Assembly: GCF_024582815.1 (NCBI RefSeq)
Contig: NZ_CP102099.1
Coordinates: 434,001-498,000 of the forward strand
Reading direction: 5' to 3'
Length of the DNA stretch: 64,000 nt
DNA from: Acinetobacter colistiniresistens
GTDB lineage: Bacteria > Pseudomonadota > Gammaproteobacteria > Pseudomonadales > Moraxellaceae
In this document: positions 45,135-54,931 of the stretch, in pieces
Layout of the letters: each line of letters begins with the position of its first letter
How positions within the stretch are numbered: position 1 is the stretch's first letter
The notes under the pieces: generated by a model
Seen by the model: the letters and a program-made list of their open reading frames with translations, nothing else
Told to the model about the DNA's origin: nothing
The model's database searches: none
Translations under genes and position numbers: made by a program

Positions 45135-46718
45135 TTATTTCTCTACAGGTTTTTCTTTGGCAATAATGCGCACTTTTTCGATTTTGTGCCCATCCATTGT
45201 GACCACTTCAAAACGATAGCCATCGACTTCGATCATGTCGCCATTTTCAGGTAAACGACCCAAGTGGAACAGGATATAGCCAGACAACGTAGAATATTCT
45301 TCACTTTCATCGACCAAGTCTTTGCCCAATAGCAAAGACACATGGCGAATATCGGTTGAACCTTCCAGTAACATCGAACCGTCATCCAGACTTTCCGCTG
45401 TTGCTTCTAATTCATCTTCGTCAGGAAATTCACCTGCGATCGCTTCCAGCATATCAATTGGTGTGGCAATACCTTCAATTGAACCATATTCATTCAAGAC
45501 AATCGCCATTTGCAACGGTGCTTGACGTAACTGTTCCATCACCATCAACACTTGCGCATTCTCATGCACAATCACAGGTTCACGTAAGTGCTTGGTAAAA
45601 TCAATCGCCCCGGTTTCAATGTATTCATTCAACACTTTATGCGTTAAAACAACACCTTCAATATTGTCCAACTCACCACGTGCAATGATCAAACGTGAAT
45701 GGGTCATCGCCATTAAACGTTCTTTTAGCTCGGCAGGATCATCATCTAAATCCAGCCATTCCAACTCTGGGCGTGGCGTCATCACTGACTTGACTGGACG
45801 CTCGGATAAACCCAGCACGCCTTGTACCAAGACACTATGATAGACCCCATTGTCTTCATCAAAGACTTCTTTGGCATATGCCTGTGTTGCTAAAACATCT
45901 TCAGTCTCTTTATGCTGGCCTTCGTTACCACTGCCTTTACTGCCGAGCATACGCAGTACCGCAGAAGCAGTGCGATAACGTAAATCTGTCGTGGTGACCA
46001 ATTTCTCTTGGTTACGGCGCATGGTTTGGTTCACCATTTCCACCAGCACAGAGAAACCGATCGCAGCATACAAATAACCTTTCGGGATATGGAAACCAAA
46101 GCCTTCGACCACCAATGAGAAACCAATCATCATCAGGAAGCCAAGACACAGAATCACCACGGTCGGATGCTTATTAACAAAGTCCATTAACGGGCGTGAA
46201 GCCAACAACATGATGCCGATTGCAATCGTGACCGCGATCATCATCACTGAAAGCTCTTTCACCATCCCCACGGCAGTGATCACACTGTCGAGCGAGAAGA
46301 CCGCATCCAGCACCACGATCTGTACCACCACCATCCAGAACACGGCATGCACTGGATTTTCTTCTTTATGTGCTTGCTTTCCTTCGATTCGTTCATGCAG
46401 TTCCATGGTGCCTTTAAATAATAAGAACACACCACCAAACAGTAGAATCAAGTCACGTCCAGAAAAGGGATGATCAAAAATATGGAACAGCGGTGTGGTT
46501 AATGTCACGACCCATGCGATCGAGGCCAGCAAGATCAAACGCATTATCAGGGCCAGCAGCAAACCAATCTTACGCGCAGCATTCCGTTGTTCGGGTGGTA
46601 ATTTTTCGGCTAAAATTGCAATAAAAACAAGGTTATCAATACCCAATACAATTTCAAGCACCACCAATGTAGCTAAGCCAACCCAAGCAGCAGGATCTGA
46701 CATCCATTCCAGAATCAT
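45135..46718 (-). CDS. TerC-like membrane protein with CBS and CorC/HlyC domains
   Basis: 527 residues. N-terminal TerC domain, about seven helices (1-225), with [20 protein letters not shown] and [11 protein letters not shown]. Then paired CBS domains (about 300-420; [20 protein letters not shown] is the start) and a C-terminal CorC/HlyC transporter-associated domain (about 435-520). Same layout as E. coli YegH and YoaE. Proposed roles are metal-ion export or homeostasis, not proven. Start ATG with GGAG 9 to 12 bases upstream. Confidence 0.88.
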   Translation of the reverse strand: MILEWMSDPAAWVGLATLVVLEIVLGIDNLVFIAILAEKLPPEQRNAARKIGLLLALIMRLILLASIAWVVTLTTPLFHIFDHPFSGRDLILLFGGVFLLFKGTMELHERIEGKQAHKEENPVHAVFWMVVVQIVVLDAVFSLDSVITAVGMVKELSVMMIAVTIAIGIMLLASRPLMDFVNKHPTVVILCLGFLMMIGFSLVVEGFGFHIPKGYLYAAIGFSVLVEMVNQTMRRNQEKLVTTTDLRYRTASAVLRMLGSKGSGNEGQHKETEDVLATQAYAKEVFDEDNGVYHSVLVQGVLGLSERPVKSVMTPRPELEWLDLDDDPAELKERLMAMTHSRLIIARGELDNIEGVVLTHKVLNEYIETGAIDFTKHLREPVIVHENAQVLMVMEQLRQAPLQMAIVLNEYGSIEGIATPIDMLEAIAGEFPDEDELEATAESLDDGSMLLEGSTDIRHVSLLLGKDLVDESEEYSTLSGYILFHLGRLPENGDMIEVDGYRFEVVTMDGHKIEKVRIIAKEKPVEK

Positions 46719-47043
46719 TGAGGTGACTCCTCTGCAAAATCAGCAATATTGTTATGAAGTTGAGATTTTAAAAGGCTGGCACTAGGAGCCAAAACATTTT
46801 TTTTAGGAAATAAGAACAATGCGGAGCGACAACAACCACTACTCATAGAGGTACATAAATTAATAAAAGGATTTTCAGTATAGGCAAGATTGCAGTGAAA
46901 TTCATCTTTTTTATGTGGATGATTTTGTCAAATTCTTTCGAGGCACACCAAAAGTCCATTGTATGTAAAATGTGCATAAAACTGTCACAAACCTGATTTA
47001 GCCTAGACAAGCACAGTGAAAATGATAAGGTGAAAATAAACGA
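46719..47043. other. Divergent intergenic region, TerC/CorC gene and LOG gene
   Basis: 325 bases with no gene. It must hold both promoters. The one motif I would mention is CTGTCAC-AAAC-CTGATTT at 46982-46999, a partial match to the Pho box (two CTGTCAT repeats 4 bases apart). Confidence 0.5.
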
Positions 47044-47667
47044 ATGAATAGTGTATTAAGAATGACAGAGAAAAAAAGCATTAACCCGACTCCCACAACC
47101 ACTCAATCTCTGATTGCCCTCTATTGCGGTTCGCGTACAGGCAATAAACCGATTTATCGAGACAAAGCCATTGAACTTGCCCAGCATATTGCCAATCAGG
47201 GCTTTGGGATTGTCTATGGCGGTGCCAGCATTGGCTTGATGGGCCAAGTGGCTGATACCGTACTGGAACATGCGGGTGAAGTGGTCGGCGTGATTCCAGA
47301 GTTTATGCTGGACTATGAAATCGCTCACCATAAACTGACCGAACTACATATCGTTAACAGTATGCATGAACGTAAGGCACTGATGGCTGAACGTGCCAGT
47401 GCCTTTATTGCCTTACCGGGTGGTTTAGGCACTTTTGAAGAAATTCTGGAAATTGCGACTTGGGGACAACTCAATCAGCATCAGAAACCGATGATTATCT
47501 ATAACGTCAATCGTTTTTATGATGCGCTGATTGCCCAGCTGGATCATGCGGTTGAAGAAGGCTTCTTACCGCCGCAGCATCGTGCCAAAGTGATTATTTG
47601 CGAAACACTGGAACAGATTTCAAGTGTGATTAAAAACTTAAACACGCCAAGCCATATCGAAGTCTGA
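47044..47667 (+). CDS. LOG-family protein
   Basis: 207 residues of the TIGR00730/Lonely-guy family, Rossmann-like phosphoribohydrolases acting on nucleoside monophosphates. Motifs: IALYCGSRTGN near the start, YGGASIGLMGQVAD (about residues 58-71), and the signature PGGLGTFEEILEIATW. Start ATG 47044 has AAGGTG 9 bases upstream; a second in-frame ATG is six codons later. A strong terminator follows. Confidence 0.9.
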   Translation: MNSVLRMTEKKSINPTPTTTQSLIALYCGSRTGNKPIYRDKAIELAQHIANQGFGIVYGGASIGLMGQVADTVLEHAGEVVGVIPEFMLDYEIAHHKLTELHIVNSMHERKALMAERASAFIALPGGLGTFEEILEIATWGQLNQHQKPMIIYNVNRFYDALIAQLDHAVEEGFLPPQHRAKVIICETLEQISSVIKNLNTPSHIEV

Positions 47668-47678
47668 AACCGACCAAT

Positions 47679-47710
47679 AAAAAGCGGATCACATCGATCC
47701 GCTTTTTTTT
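47679..47710. terminator. Terminator between the LOG gene and the choice-of-anchor gene
   Basis: AAAGCGGATC pairs with GATCCGCTTT, then T8. Convergent genes. Confidence 0.92.
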
Positions 47711-47725
47711 ATCTCTCACATTAAT

Positions 47726-49507
47726 TTATTGCACATTTACTTGGTACACCGCGGTTGAACCACTCACTTCATTGCCGACGACCAATAAAGGCTTGCCGTT
47801 TGGTGAGTCTTTAGCTGCAATAAAGATCAGGCCTTCAGGCCCTAAATCTCCCTGTTTGGCAATATCCGTCTCAGCAAAATGACGCGAGGTAAAATATTCA
47901 ATAAATTTTGGTTTATTCGGTGTGCTGATGTCATACACCATAATACCACTCATCCGTTCCAAGCCGATAAAAGCAAAGGTTTTTTGACCAATTGTGCCAA
48001 TTGTAACCCCTTCTGGTTCAGGGCCTTTATTATCACTACGGTCATCAAAGGCAACCGCTTCATGATCACTGTTAAAATATTCAGGGAACAGTTCAGCCGT
48101 TTTCTTTTCAAACTCACTGCCTGAATCCCAGACCAACTGACCTTGGGTATTCCAGATACTGAATGAACGCGCGCCATAAGCATAGAGCTTGTCATATGTG
48201 AGCAAACCATTGGCATCCAGTTTCGGAGAACCATCCGCATTGGTCTGATAGCCCATATTCCAGGCGATGTTAAGACGGCCTAATTGCGCATCTTCACGGC
48301 AAGCACCTGCGGCTGTCGCCGTTGCGCCACAATATGCAAAAGTCACTGGATTGAGTTTGGCACCCTTCACCCCGACCGCAAGTTGTTGTAAATGTGCTGG
48401 GTAATCGCCATCCGTATTAAAGCCTTTGCTGTTAAACAGATGCTTCATTCGGATATTTTCAACAAAGCCTTTACTGGCATCGCCTGCATAATAGGCTTTG
48501 GAATCTTTTAACCACTCACGGCTATCCCCTTCATTGGCCGTGACCAAATAGGTTTGACCATTGGCTTGATAACTGGCAATCGAGTCAGGTTGGTACATCC
48601 CGACTAGCCCCGCCCAGGTCTTGATATCAATCTTCTTGTCTTTATCACTGACATCGAGCTCATTACCGACTTGACCGTGATCTTTATAACCCAAAGGATA
48701 AATATCCGTGACTTTCTTTTGCGCAATATCAATCCGCGCAATGGCATTATTTTCTTGTAAGGTCACCCAAGCCGTTTTACTGTCTGCGGCAACAGTAATA
48801 TATTCCGGCTCCAAGTCTTGAGCCACGCTTGCATTGGGCCCAAAAATACGTACACCTTTGGCAAGCAAATCTGCTTTCTGCGTATTCCACGCCTTAAAAT
48901 CTGCCGTATTTACTTTTGGTTGCTGAATATTACTGACATCAATAATGCTGACTGATCCCTCAGGATCAACTGAATAATCATCATTCGGCTCGCCTTCATT
49001 GGCCACCAAGACGGTTTTGCCATCAGGGCTAAAGGTCAACATATCAGGCAAAGAACCCACGGTAACCTGACTGATAAAACTTAAATCTTTGGCATTGAAA
49101 AAGACCACCATCCCTGCATCGGTTTTGTTTTCAGCTTGAACGGCGAGTGCAACAATGCCATTTTTCACCGCAACACTATTGACGTCTGAATTGGCTAAAT
49201 AGGTTCGTGCAGAAAGTTCTGCAATATGGATGGGCTTTTCAGGTTTAGATGCATCTAAAACATCCACTAAACCTTTCTGTGCGTTGACCACAAACAGACG
49301 TTTTGTCGCAGCATCATAGGCTGGAATTTCTGCTGCGCTTTTGGCAAAAACGTTAGTCTCGTAACGTCCTAGCAAACTCAGTTTGATGGTATTTGGCGTC
49401 GGCTCAACCACCTCAGCCGGGTTGCTCTTGTTGTCATTGTCATCATTACACGCCACCAACCCCACAGACAGTATTGCGGTCAGTAAAACTGAAATCCTAA
49501 ATTTCAT
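47726..49507 (-). CDS. Choice-of-anchor-I family lipoprotein (phosphatase-like beta-propeller)
   Basis: 593 residues. Signal peptide ends LVAC, so Cys20 is a lipobox cysteine; a run of Asp/Asn (CNDDNDNKSN) follows as a tether. The body has beta-propeller repeats such as PDMLTFSPDGKTVLVANEGEP and SVSIIDVSN. GPEPEGVTIGTIGQKTFAFIG near the C-terminus is characteristic of choice-of-anchor-I proteins, often annotated as alkaline-phosphatase-like. Enzyme activity is not established. A Pho-box-like site lies upstream at 49568-49585. Confidence 0.85.
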   Translation of the reverse strand: MKFRISVLLTAILSVGLVACNDDNDNKSNPAEVVEPTPNTIKLSLLGRYETNVFAKSAAEIPAYDAATKRLFVVNAQKGLVDVLDASKPEKPIHIAELSARTYLANSDVNSVAVKNGIVALAVQAENKTDAGMVVFFNAKDLSFISQVTVGSLPDMLTFSPDGKTVLVANEGEPNDDYSVDPEGSVSIIDVSNIQQPKVNTADFKAWNTQKADLLAKGVRIFGPNASVAQDLEPEYITVAADSKTAWVTLQENNAIARIDIAQKKVTDIYPLGYKDHGQVGNELDVSDKDKKIDIKTWAGLVGMYQPDSIASYQANGQTYLVTANEGDSREWLKDSKAYYAGDASKGFVENIRMKHLFNSKGFNTDGDYPAHLQQLAVGVKGAKLNPVTFAYCGATATAAGACREDAQLGRLNIAWNMGYQTNADGSPKLDANGLLTYDKLYAYGARSFSIWNTQGQLVWDSGSEFEKKTAELFPEYFNSDHEAVAFDDRSDNKGPEPEGVTIGTIGQKTFAFIGLERMSGIMVYDISTPNKPKFIEYFTSRHFAETDIAKQGDLGPEGLIFIAAKDSPNGKPLLVVGNEVSGSTAVYQVNVQ

Positions 49508-49567
49508 GATCAAATTCCATACAATTCATTTTGTAAGGCTAATCTAGTCCGTTGAGTTTCAAGTTCG

Positions 49568-49585
49568 ATGACACTCTAATGTCAT
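49568..49585 (-). promoter_or_regulatory. Candidate Pho box upstream of the choice-of-anchor-I gene
   Basis: Minus strand ATGACATTAGAGTGTCAT fits CTGTCAT-N4-CTGTCAT at 11 of 14 fixed positions by my count. It lies about 60 bases before the ATG. Untested by matrix. Confidence 0.4.
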
Positions 49586-49671
49586 TTCCATGACCACTCC
49601 TTGACAATTTTTGTCTTTATTTCACACACAGTTGCATTAAACTAAAACTGGCTTTTTATTCATCATGGCTC

Positions 49672-51057
49672 ATGACAACAACACATCAAGCAGTACAGCC
49701 TGAATTTCGTCTATTGGTGCTCTTAGTCTCGATTGGCTTTTTTATGCAAGCCTTGGATACCACCATCGTCAATACGGCAATTCCAGCGATGGCCGTACAG
49801 CTCAATGAAAACCCATTGCAAATGCATAGTGTCATTGTGGCCTATGTGCTGTCGGTTGCAGCCTGTATTCCACTGAGTGGCTGGCTGGCGGATCGCTTCG
49901 GTATCCGGAATACCTATCTCAGTTCCATGGTGATTTTCAGTCTGGCCTCTCTCGGCTGTGGTCTCTCCCAAAATCTGGAACAACTGTTATTCTTTCGCGT
50001 GATACAAGGCCTTGGCGGCGCCTTACTCATGCCTGTCGGGCGTTTAGCCCTGTTAAAGCTGATCCCACGCACACAATTCCTGTCTGCCATGAGCTTAATG
50101 AGCCTTGCAGGTCTGGTCGGTCCCTTGCTGGGGCCAACCTTAGGCGGATGGCTGGTTGAAGTCACAACATGGCACTGGATTTTCCTCATCAATATTCCAA
50201 TGGGCGTGCTGGGCATGATCATGACCCTAAAAGTCATGCCAAATCAAAAAGAACCTACGGTAAAAGCGTTTGACTTCAGTGGCTTTATTTTATTAATGGT
50301 GGCAATGGTGGGCCTATCTTTAGGCATTGAAAATATTGCGGCTTCACAATATTCACGTCTGGTCAGTCTGGTATTACTGGCAGGCGGGCTAATTGCGACC
50401 GTGGGCTATGCTTATCATGCCCACAGCCATCAAAATGCGCTCTTTCATGGCCGCTTATTCCGCTACAAGATTTTCTCTATCGGGGTGCTGGGCAATTTCT
50501 TTGCCCGTTTGGGCAGTAATGCCATTCCCTTTATTTTGCCTTTGATGCTGCAGGTTGCCTTTGGCTTTGAACCTTTCATCACGGGTTTGATGATGATTCC
50601 AATGGTTTTAGGCTCATTATTTTCCAAACCGATCGTAAGGCCACTCATTCAGCATGTGGGTTATCGCCGTTTTCTGCTGACCAATACGGTTCTGGTCGGC
50701 TTATGTATTGCCAGCTTTTCACTCATGACCGCAGCAACCCCCCTTTGGTTGAAGGTACTGCACCTGTTTATTTTTGGCACACTCAATTCCTTGCAATTTG
50801 TCGGCATGAATACACTCACCCTAAAAGATTTGCCGCAACAGGATGCCAGCAGTGGTAATAGCTTCTTGTCTATGATTATGATGCTCTCGATGAGTATTGG
50901 CGTGGCGCTGGCAGGAACACTGATCAATGTATTTGGTCAATACTTTACAACAGCATCGATTAGTACTGCGTTTCATGCCACACTGATTACACTGGGCTGT
51001 ATCAATATTATTACAGCGATGGTGTTTTGGCAGATTCCCAAAGAAACGACCGAATAA
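49672..51057 (+). CDS. MFS exporter of the DHA2 family, MdtD-like
   Basis: 461-residue major facilitator, 14 helices expected. GFFMQALDTTIVNTAIPAMA at the start, GWLADRFGIRN (motif A) and GPLLGPTLGGWLVEVTTWHW are typical of EmrB/QacA-type proton antiporters. Many stretches resemble E. coli MdtD (for example FIPMVLGS-like and SSGNSFLSMIMMLSMSIGV). No periplasmic adaptor gene is beside it. The substrate cannot be told. Confidence 0.88.
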   Translation: MTTTHQAVQPEFRLLVLLVSIGFFMQALDTTIVNTAIPAMAVQLNENPLQMHSVIVAYVLSVAACIPLSGWLADRFGIRNTYLSSMVIFSLASLGCGLSQNLEQLLFFRVIQGLGGALLMPVGRLALLKLIPRTQFLSAMSLMSLAGLVGPLLGPTLGGWLVEVTTWHWIFLINIPMGVLGMIMTLKVMPNQKEPTVKAFDFSGFILLMVAMVGLSLGIENIAASQYSRLVSLVLLAGGLIATVGYAYHAHSHQNALFHGRLFRYKIFSIGVLGNFFARLGSNAIPFILPLMLQVAFGFEPFITGLMMIPMVLGSLFSKPIVRPLIQHVGYRRFLLTNTVLVGLCIASFSLMTAATPLWLKVLHLFIFGTLNSLQFVGMNTLTLKDLPQQDASSGNSFLSMIMMLSMSIGVALAGTLINVFGQYFTTASISTAFHATLITLGCINIITAMVFWQIPKETTE

Positions 51058-51104
51058 GTCAAGAGATCACGCCTCAAACAAATGAAAAGAATAAGGAAAA
51101 TGAC

Positions 51105-52073
51105 ATGATTATTCCTCAGCATTGGGCTGAAGCCAAAATCAAAACCAAGATTGCAGGTCGCCAATACTCACTCAAACGTTTTGGCTGGTCAAATCAAGAC
51201 CTTGATGCAGCGCAAGCACATGCTGAGCAACGCCTTGCCGAAGCAATTGCAAAGATCAAAGCCGGAGAAAATATTCATCGTATTGATCATAAAGTTGCTT
51301 ATAACGGTGCAGAAGGCTTACCCATTCGAGAAGAAATCATTGCTCAGCATGATGATGTGATTATCACACGCAATGCCTATGGTGCATTATGTTTAAACAC
51401 TCCAGATGTATTATTTGCAGATATTGATTTTATTGATACACCGTCTTTTAAACTTCGTTTGATTGCATTTTTAATCCTGTTGCTGAGCTCAATCGCAGCT
51501 GCAACCTACTTGATGTCATGGTTGATCTTCGGCATAGGTGCTGTCATCACCCTTCTATTTACAGGGCTTCTCACCAAAGGACTGGCCCGTATCCAAACTC
51601 AATTTGCAGGTCGTCCAGAACAGCGGACTTTAAAACGTATTCAACAGTTCTCGACACAACACCCAAGCTGGCATTTACGCGTCTATCGCACTCCCAAAGG
51701 TTATCGAATCTTAGTGATGCACCAGATCTTCCAACCGAATGGCGAGATGGCCCAGCTCCTTTTTGATGCGATCCAAGCCGATCCCAATTATGTCAGTATG
51801 TGCAAAAATCAGAACTGTTTCCGTGCCAGAATCAGCCCAAAGCCATGGCGGATCGGTATCAACCGTTTACGCTTAGGAGTATGGCCAGTCAGTGCGGAAA
51901 GACAAGCCATTCGGGCGAAGTGGGTTCAAGATTATCAACGGCAGGCTGAACATTATGCTTCTTGCCGATTTGTGGCACAATTGGGCAGTCAGGCCATCAA
52001 TCTCAAGGCAAAACGAGTACAATCCCTACATGATCAATACTGTAAATCTAACTCCTCTTTAGATATCGCATAA
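51105..52073 (+). CDS. Hypothetical membrane protein
   Basis: 322 residues. Start ATG 51105 has AAGGAAAA 6 bases upstream and lies 47 bases after the MFS stop. Two adjacent hydrophobic helices at about 115-160 (LIAFLILLLSSIAAATYLMS then LIFGIGAVITLLFTG); the rest is soluble and basic, with W-R-rich parts such as PKPWRIGINRLRLGVWPVSA. I recognise no named family, though proteins of this kind are common in Acinetobacter. It may be cotranscribed with the flanking genes. Confidence 0.72.
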   Translation: MIIPQHWAEAKIKTKIAGRQYSLKRFGWSNQDLDAAQAHAEQRLAEAIAKIKAGENIHRIDHKVAYNGAEGLPIREEIIAQHDDVIITRNAYGALCLNTPDVLFADIDFIDTPSFKLRLIAFLILLLSSIAAATYLMSWLIFGIGAVITLLFTGLLTKGLARIQTQFAGRPEQRTLKRIQQFSTQHPSWHLRVYRTPKGYRILVMHQIFQPNGEMAQLLFDAIQADPNYVSMCKNQNCFRARISPKPWRIGINRLRLGVWPVSAERQAIRAKWVQDYQRQAEHYASCRFVAQLGSQAINLKAKRVQSLHDQYCKSNSSLDIA

Positions 52074-52084
52074 TCCTGAACGAT

Positions 52085-52846
52085 ATGGTAAAAAAATCCG
52101 CGAAATCTCAGTTTGCACAACATTATCCGACCTATGCCAGTATCGGGTTAGCCGTGATGCTTGGAGCGGTCAGCTACTTTGGATTGTTCTATCAGCAAAA
52201 GGCTGTTGCCCAAGATTATTCCATCCGTGGTTTTGATGTTTCCCACCATCAAGGTGAGATTAACTGGAAAAAAATCTCTCCAAGGCAATATCACTTTGTC
52301 TATCTTAAAGCCACCGAAGGCGGTGATTTTAAAGATCAGAACTTCCAGCAAAACTGGCTTAAAGCACGCGAACAGGGCTTACATGTCGGTGCTTATCATT
52401 TCTACCGCCTATGCCGTGACGGCGCCATTCAGGCCGAAAACTTTATTGCCACCGTTCCAAACAAAGCAGATGCTTTGCCACCGGTGATCGATTTGGAATA
52501 TGACAGTAACTGCATCAATACCTATACCAAAGAGCAGCTGTTAAAAGAAATTCAGGTCATGCATGATCAGCTCCATCGGCATTATGGCAAACAACCGATT
52601 TTTTATATTTCCAAAAGTTTTTATCATATTGTCTTAATGGGAAATTTTAACAACACCCCGTTATGGGTTAGAGACTATGAGGGTAAACCTGAGCTTAAGG
52701 ATGGCCGGCAATGGCTGTTTTGGCAACATAGTAGCCAAGGCAAAATCTCAGGCGTGCCCAAAGCCGTTGATTTAAATGTTTATGCAGAATCACCGAAACA
52801 ATGGCGCATGTTTCTAAAAGCACAGGGCATCGAAGATGCCAAATGA
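52085..52846 (+). CDS. GH25 lysozyme-like protein with N-terminal anchor
   Basis: 253 residues. Hydrophobic segment at 18-36 looks like an uncleaved anchor or signal. GH25 domain from about 47: [12 protein letters not shown] (Asp51), [23 protein letters not shown], and the catalytic pair in VIDLEYD (Asp136, Glu138). These are the N-acetylmuramidase residues of the Chalaropsis-lysozyme fold. It is not in a phage context, so a cell-wall remodelling role is more likely than lysis. It overlaps the dinB start by 11 bases. Confidence 0.88.
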   Translation: MVKKSAKSQFAQHYPTYASIGLAVMLGAVSYFGLFYQQKAVAQDYSIRGFDVSHHQGEINWKKISPRQYHFVYLKATEGGDFKDQNFQQNWLKAREQGLHVGAYHFYRLCRDGAIQAENFIATVPNKADALPPVIDLEYDSNCINTYTKEQLLKEIQVMHDQLHRHYGKQPIFYISKSFYHIVLMGNFNNTPLWVRDYEGKPELKDGRQWLFWQHSSQGKISGVPKAVDLNVYAESPKQWRMFLKAQGIEDAK

Positions 52847-53903
52847 GCTACGTAAAATTATCCATATCGATATGGATGCCTTCTATGCCTCGGTTGAGCT
52901 CAAAAATCGCCCTGAGCTAAAAGATTTGCCTGTGGTGGTGTCGTCCCATCATCCTCGTGCGGTCATTGCTGCAGCGTCTTATCCAGCCCGTGTTTTTGGG
53001 TTACGTTCTGCCATGTCGATGGGTCAAGCCAGAAAACTGTGTCCACAGGTGGTGGTGATTGAGCCCAATTTTGAAAAATATCGTGAAGTTTCAGCACAAA
53101 TCCATCAGATTTTTCAGCAATATACGACGTTAATCGAGCCCCTGTCTTTAGACGAAGCCTATCTGGATGTCACTGAAAACCTGAAGAATATCCCCAGTGC
53201 CACCGAAGTAGCGGCACAAATTCGTGCAGATATTTTTGCAGTCACTGGACTTACCGCTTCGGCAGGCGTCGCACCGAATAAGTTCTTGGCCAAGATTGCC
53301 TCGGACTGGAACAAACCTAATGGCTTATTTGTGATTAAGCCCCATCAAGTGCTCAGTTTTATTCAGGATTTGGCACTGAATAAAATTCCGGGAGTGGGTA
53401 AAGTCACTCAGGAACGACTGCAACAACTGAATTTACATACCTTGGGTGATCTGCAAAAAATTGAAGAAAATGTGCTGATTCATCATTTTGGTAAATATGG
53501 CAAACAACTGTATTTATATGCGCAGGGTATTGATCATCGTCCCGTCAAAGCAGAACGGGAGCGTCAGCAGATTTCCAAAGAAATTACCTTTGATGAAGAT
53601 TATACCCTTGCTCAATGCAGCCATACGTGGCAGCCTTTGACCGAACAAATCTGGCGCAGCTTGAATAAGAAACAGCTGACTGCCCGTGGTGTAACCATCA
53701 AACTGAAACTTAAAAATTTCCAGGTGCTGCAACACAGTAAAAGTTTTAAACAGGCACTACAATCGCAACAGGACTTGGGACAAGTAATACTGCAACTATT
53801 GGATGAAATGCATATTGACCCAGAATCCCAATTTCGTCTGGTTGGCGTCGGCGTATATCAGTTGCAAGCGGTACAAGAAGAATCACAACTTTCTTTATGG
53901 TAG
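52836..53903 (+). CDS. dinB: DNA polymerase IV
   Basis: Y-family translesion polymerase. Catalytic acids Asp12 ([12 protein letters not shown]) and Asp106-Glu107 (SLDEAYLD). Little-finger domain in the C-terminal third. The final residues SQLSLW form a beta-clamp-binding motif. 355 residues. The gene begins within the GH25 gene, so the two are translationally coupled; SOS control is not obvious, as I see no LexA box directly before it. Confidence 0.95.
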   Translation: MPNELRKIIHIDMDAFYASVELKNRPELKDLPVVVSSHHPRAVIAAASYPARVFGLRSAMSMGQARKLCPQVVVIEPNFEKYREVSAQIHQIFQQYTTLIEPLSLDEAYLDVTENLKNIPSATEVAAQIRADIFAVTGLTASAGVAPNKFLAKIASDWNKPNGLFVIKPHQVLSFIQDLALNKIPGVGKVTQERLQQLNLHTLGDLQKIEENVLIHHFGKYGKQLYLYAQGIDHRPVKAERERQQISKEITFDEDYTLAQCSHTWQPLTEQIWRSLNKKQLTARGVTIKLKLKNFQVLQHSKSFKQALQSQQDLGQVILQLLDEMHIDPESQFRLVGVGVYQLQAVQEESQLSLW

Positions 53904-54208
53904 TGCTGTTTTTTACACAAAAATATCATCTATGCTGAAAATTATGTTTGCTTTTTATCCAGTTTTCAGTACTCTAAGTAACGCAATAACATTATCCTTG
54001 TTATTCGCTTTGCTAAAGAAAACCTCACTTTTAGCATCTGCTCCTGTGGTTGGCGTGACGATCAAATCCGAAGATTACAGGGCGCTTCAGGTCTTCTTTC
54101 TCTGCCCTCTTTTTTCCTAGAAAAAAATCAATATTTCCCATTACGCACTTCGTGACTTCAGTTAAACTCAGCAGAGAAAACTAGAAAATTCTGTATGACA
54201 ACTGCCTT
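53904..54208. other. Intergenic region between dinB and creB
   Basis: 305 bases. No convincing gene, repeat or operator. It must hold the creBC promoter near its right end. Confidence 0.5.
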
Positions 54209-54928
54209 ATGAAGCAAAAACAAATTCTCTGTGTTGAAGATGAAGCTGCAATCGTCCTGCCCCTGCGTTATGCACTTGAGCGCGAAGGCTGGTCCGTCAG
54301 TTGGGTTCATACTGGTACACAAGCACTACAACTTCTGGCACAGCAATCCTTTGATTTTATTATTCTAGATATAGGCCTACCAGATCTAAATGGCTTTGAA
54401 GTCTGTAAACAACTGCGCCAGAAAGACCACACCCCTTTACTGTTCTTAACAGCGCGTGATGATGAAATTGATCGGGTCGTCGGCCTCGAAATCGGTGCTG
54501 ACGATTATTGCACGAAACCCTTTAGCGCACGTGAGATTGTTGCGCGGATTAAGGCCGTTTGGCGCAGAATGGAAATTCAAACTCAGCCTGTTATAGCGTC
54601 TGTAGCAACGACGGAAACTGAAATTATTGTACAATCTTCAACATGGTCATGTAATCCACACACTTTACAAATTCATTATCATGGGCAAGTGCTACAGCTT
54701 ACGCGTTATGAATATCGCTTGTTATTGCTACTGATTCAACATCCAGAGCAAGTATTTAGTCGCCAACAATTGATGGATCATATTTGGGAATATCCAGAGC
54801 ATAGTCTGGAGCGCACGGTTGATACTCATATTAAAAGTTTAAGGCAGAAACTCAAACAGATTACCCCACAGGATGACCCGATTCGTACCCATCGTGGTTT
54901 TGGCTATAGTTTGGCAAAGTTGAGCTAA
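54209..54928 (+). CDS. creB: Response regulator CreB
   Basis: OmpR-class regulator of the CreBC system. Receiver with acidic Glu10-Asp11, phospho-Asp54 in IILDIGLPDLNGFEVCKQL and Lys103 (YCTKPF); winged-helix domain from about 140 (YRLLLLLIQHPEQVFSRQQL). 239 residues. FLTARDDEIDRVVGLEIGADDY closely matches E. coli CreB. creC follows after 3 bases. Known cre targets include beta-lactamase-related and metabolic genes in other species. Confidence 0.88.
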   Translation: MKQKQILCVEDEAAIVLPLRYALEREGWSVSWVHTGTQALQLLAQQSFDFIILDIGLPDLNGFEVCKQLRQKDHTPLLFLTARDDEIDRVVGLEIGADDYCTKPFSAREIVARIKAVWRRMEIQTQPVIASVATTETEIIVQSSTWSCNPHTLQIHYHGQVLQLTRYEYRLLLLLIQHPEQVFSRQQLMDHIWEYPEHSLERTVDTHIKSLRQKLKQITPQDDPIRTHRGFGYSLAKLS

Positions 54929-54931
54929 AGC

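Noticed and set aside
53932..54120. A 62-codon plus-strand frame with a hydrophobic start, between dinB and creB.
   Set aside because: No ribosome site, and its frame is open back into dinB in another frame, so it looks like a shadow.
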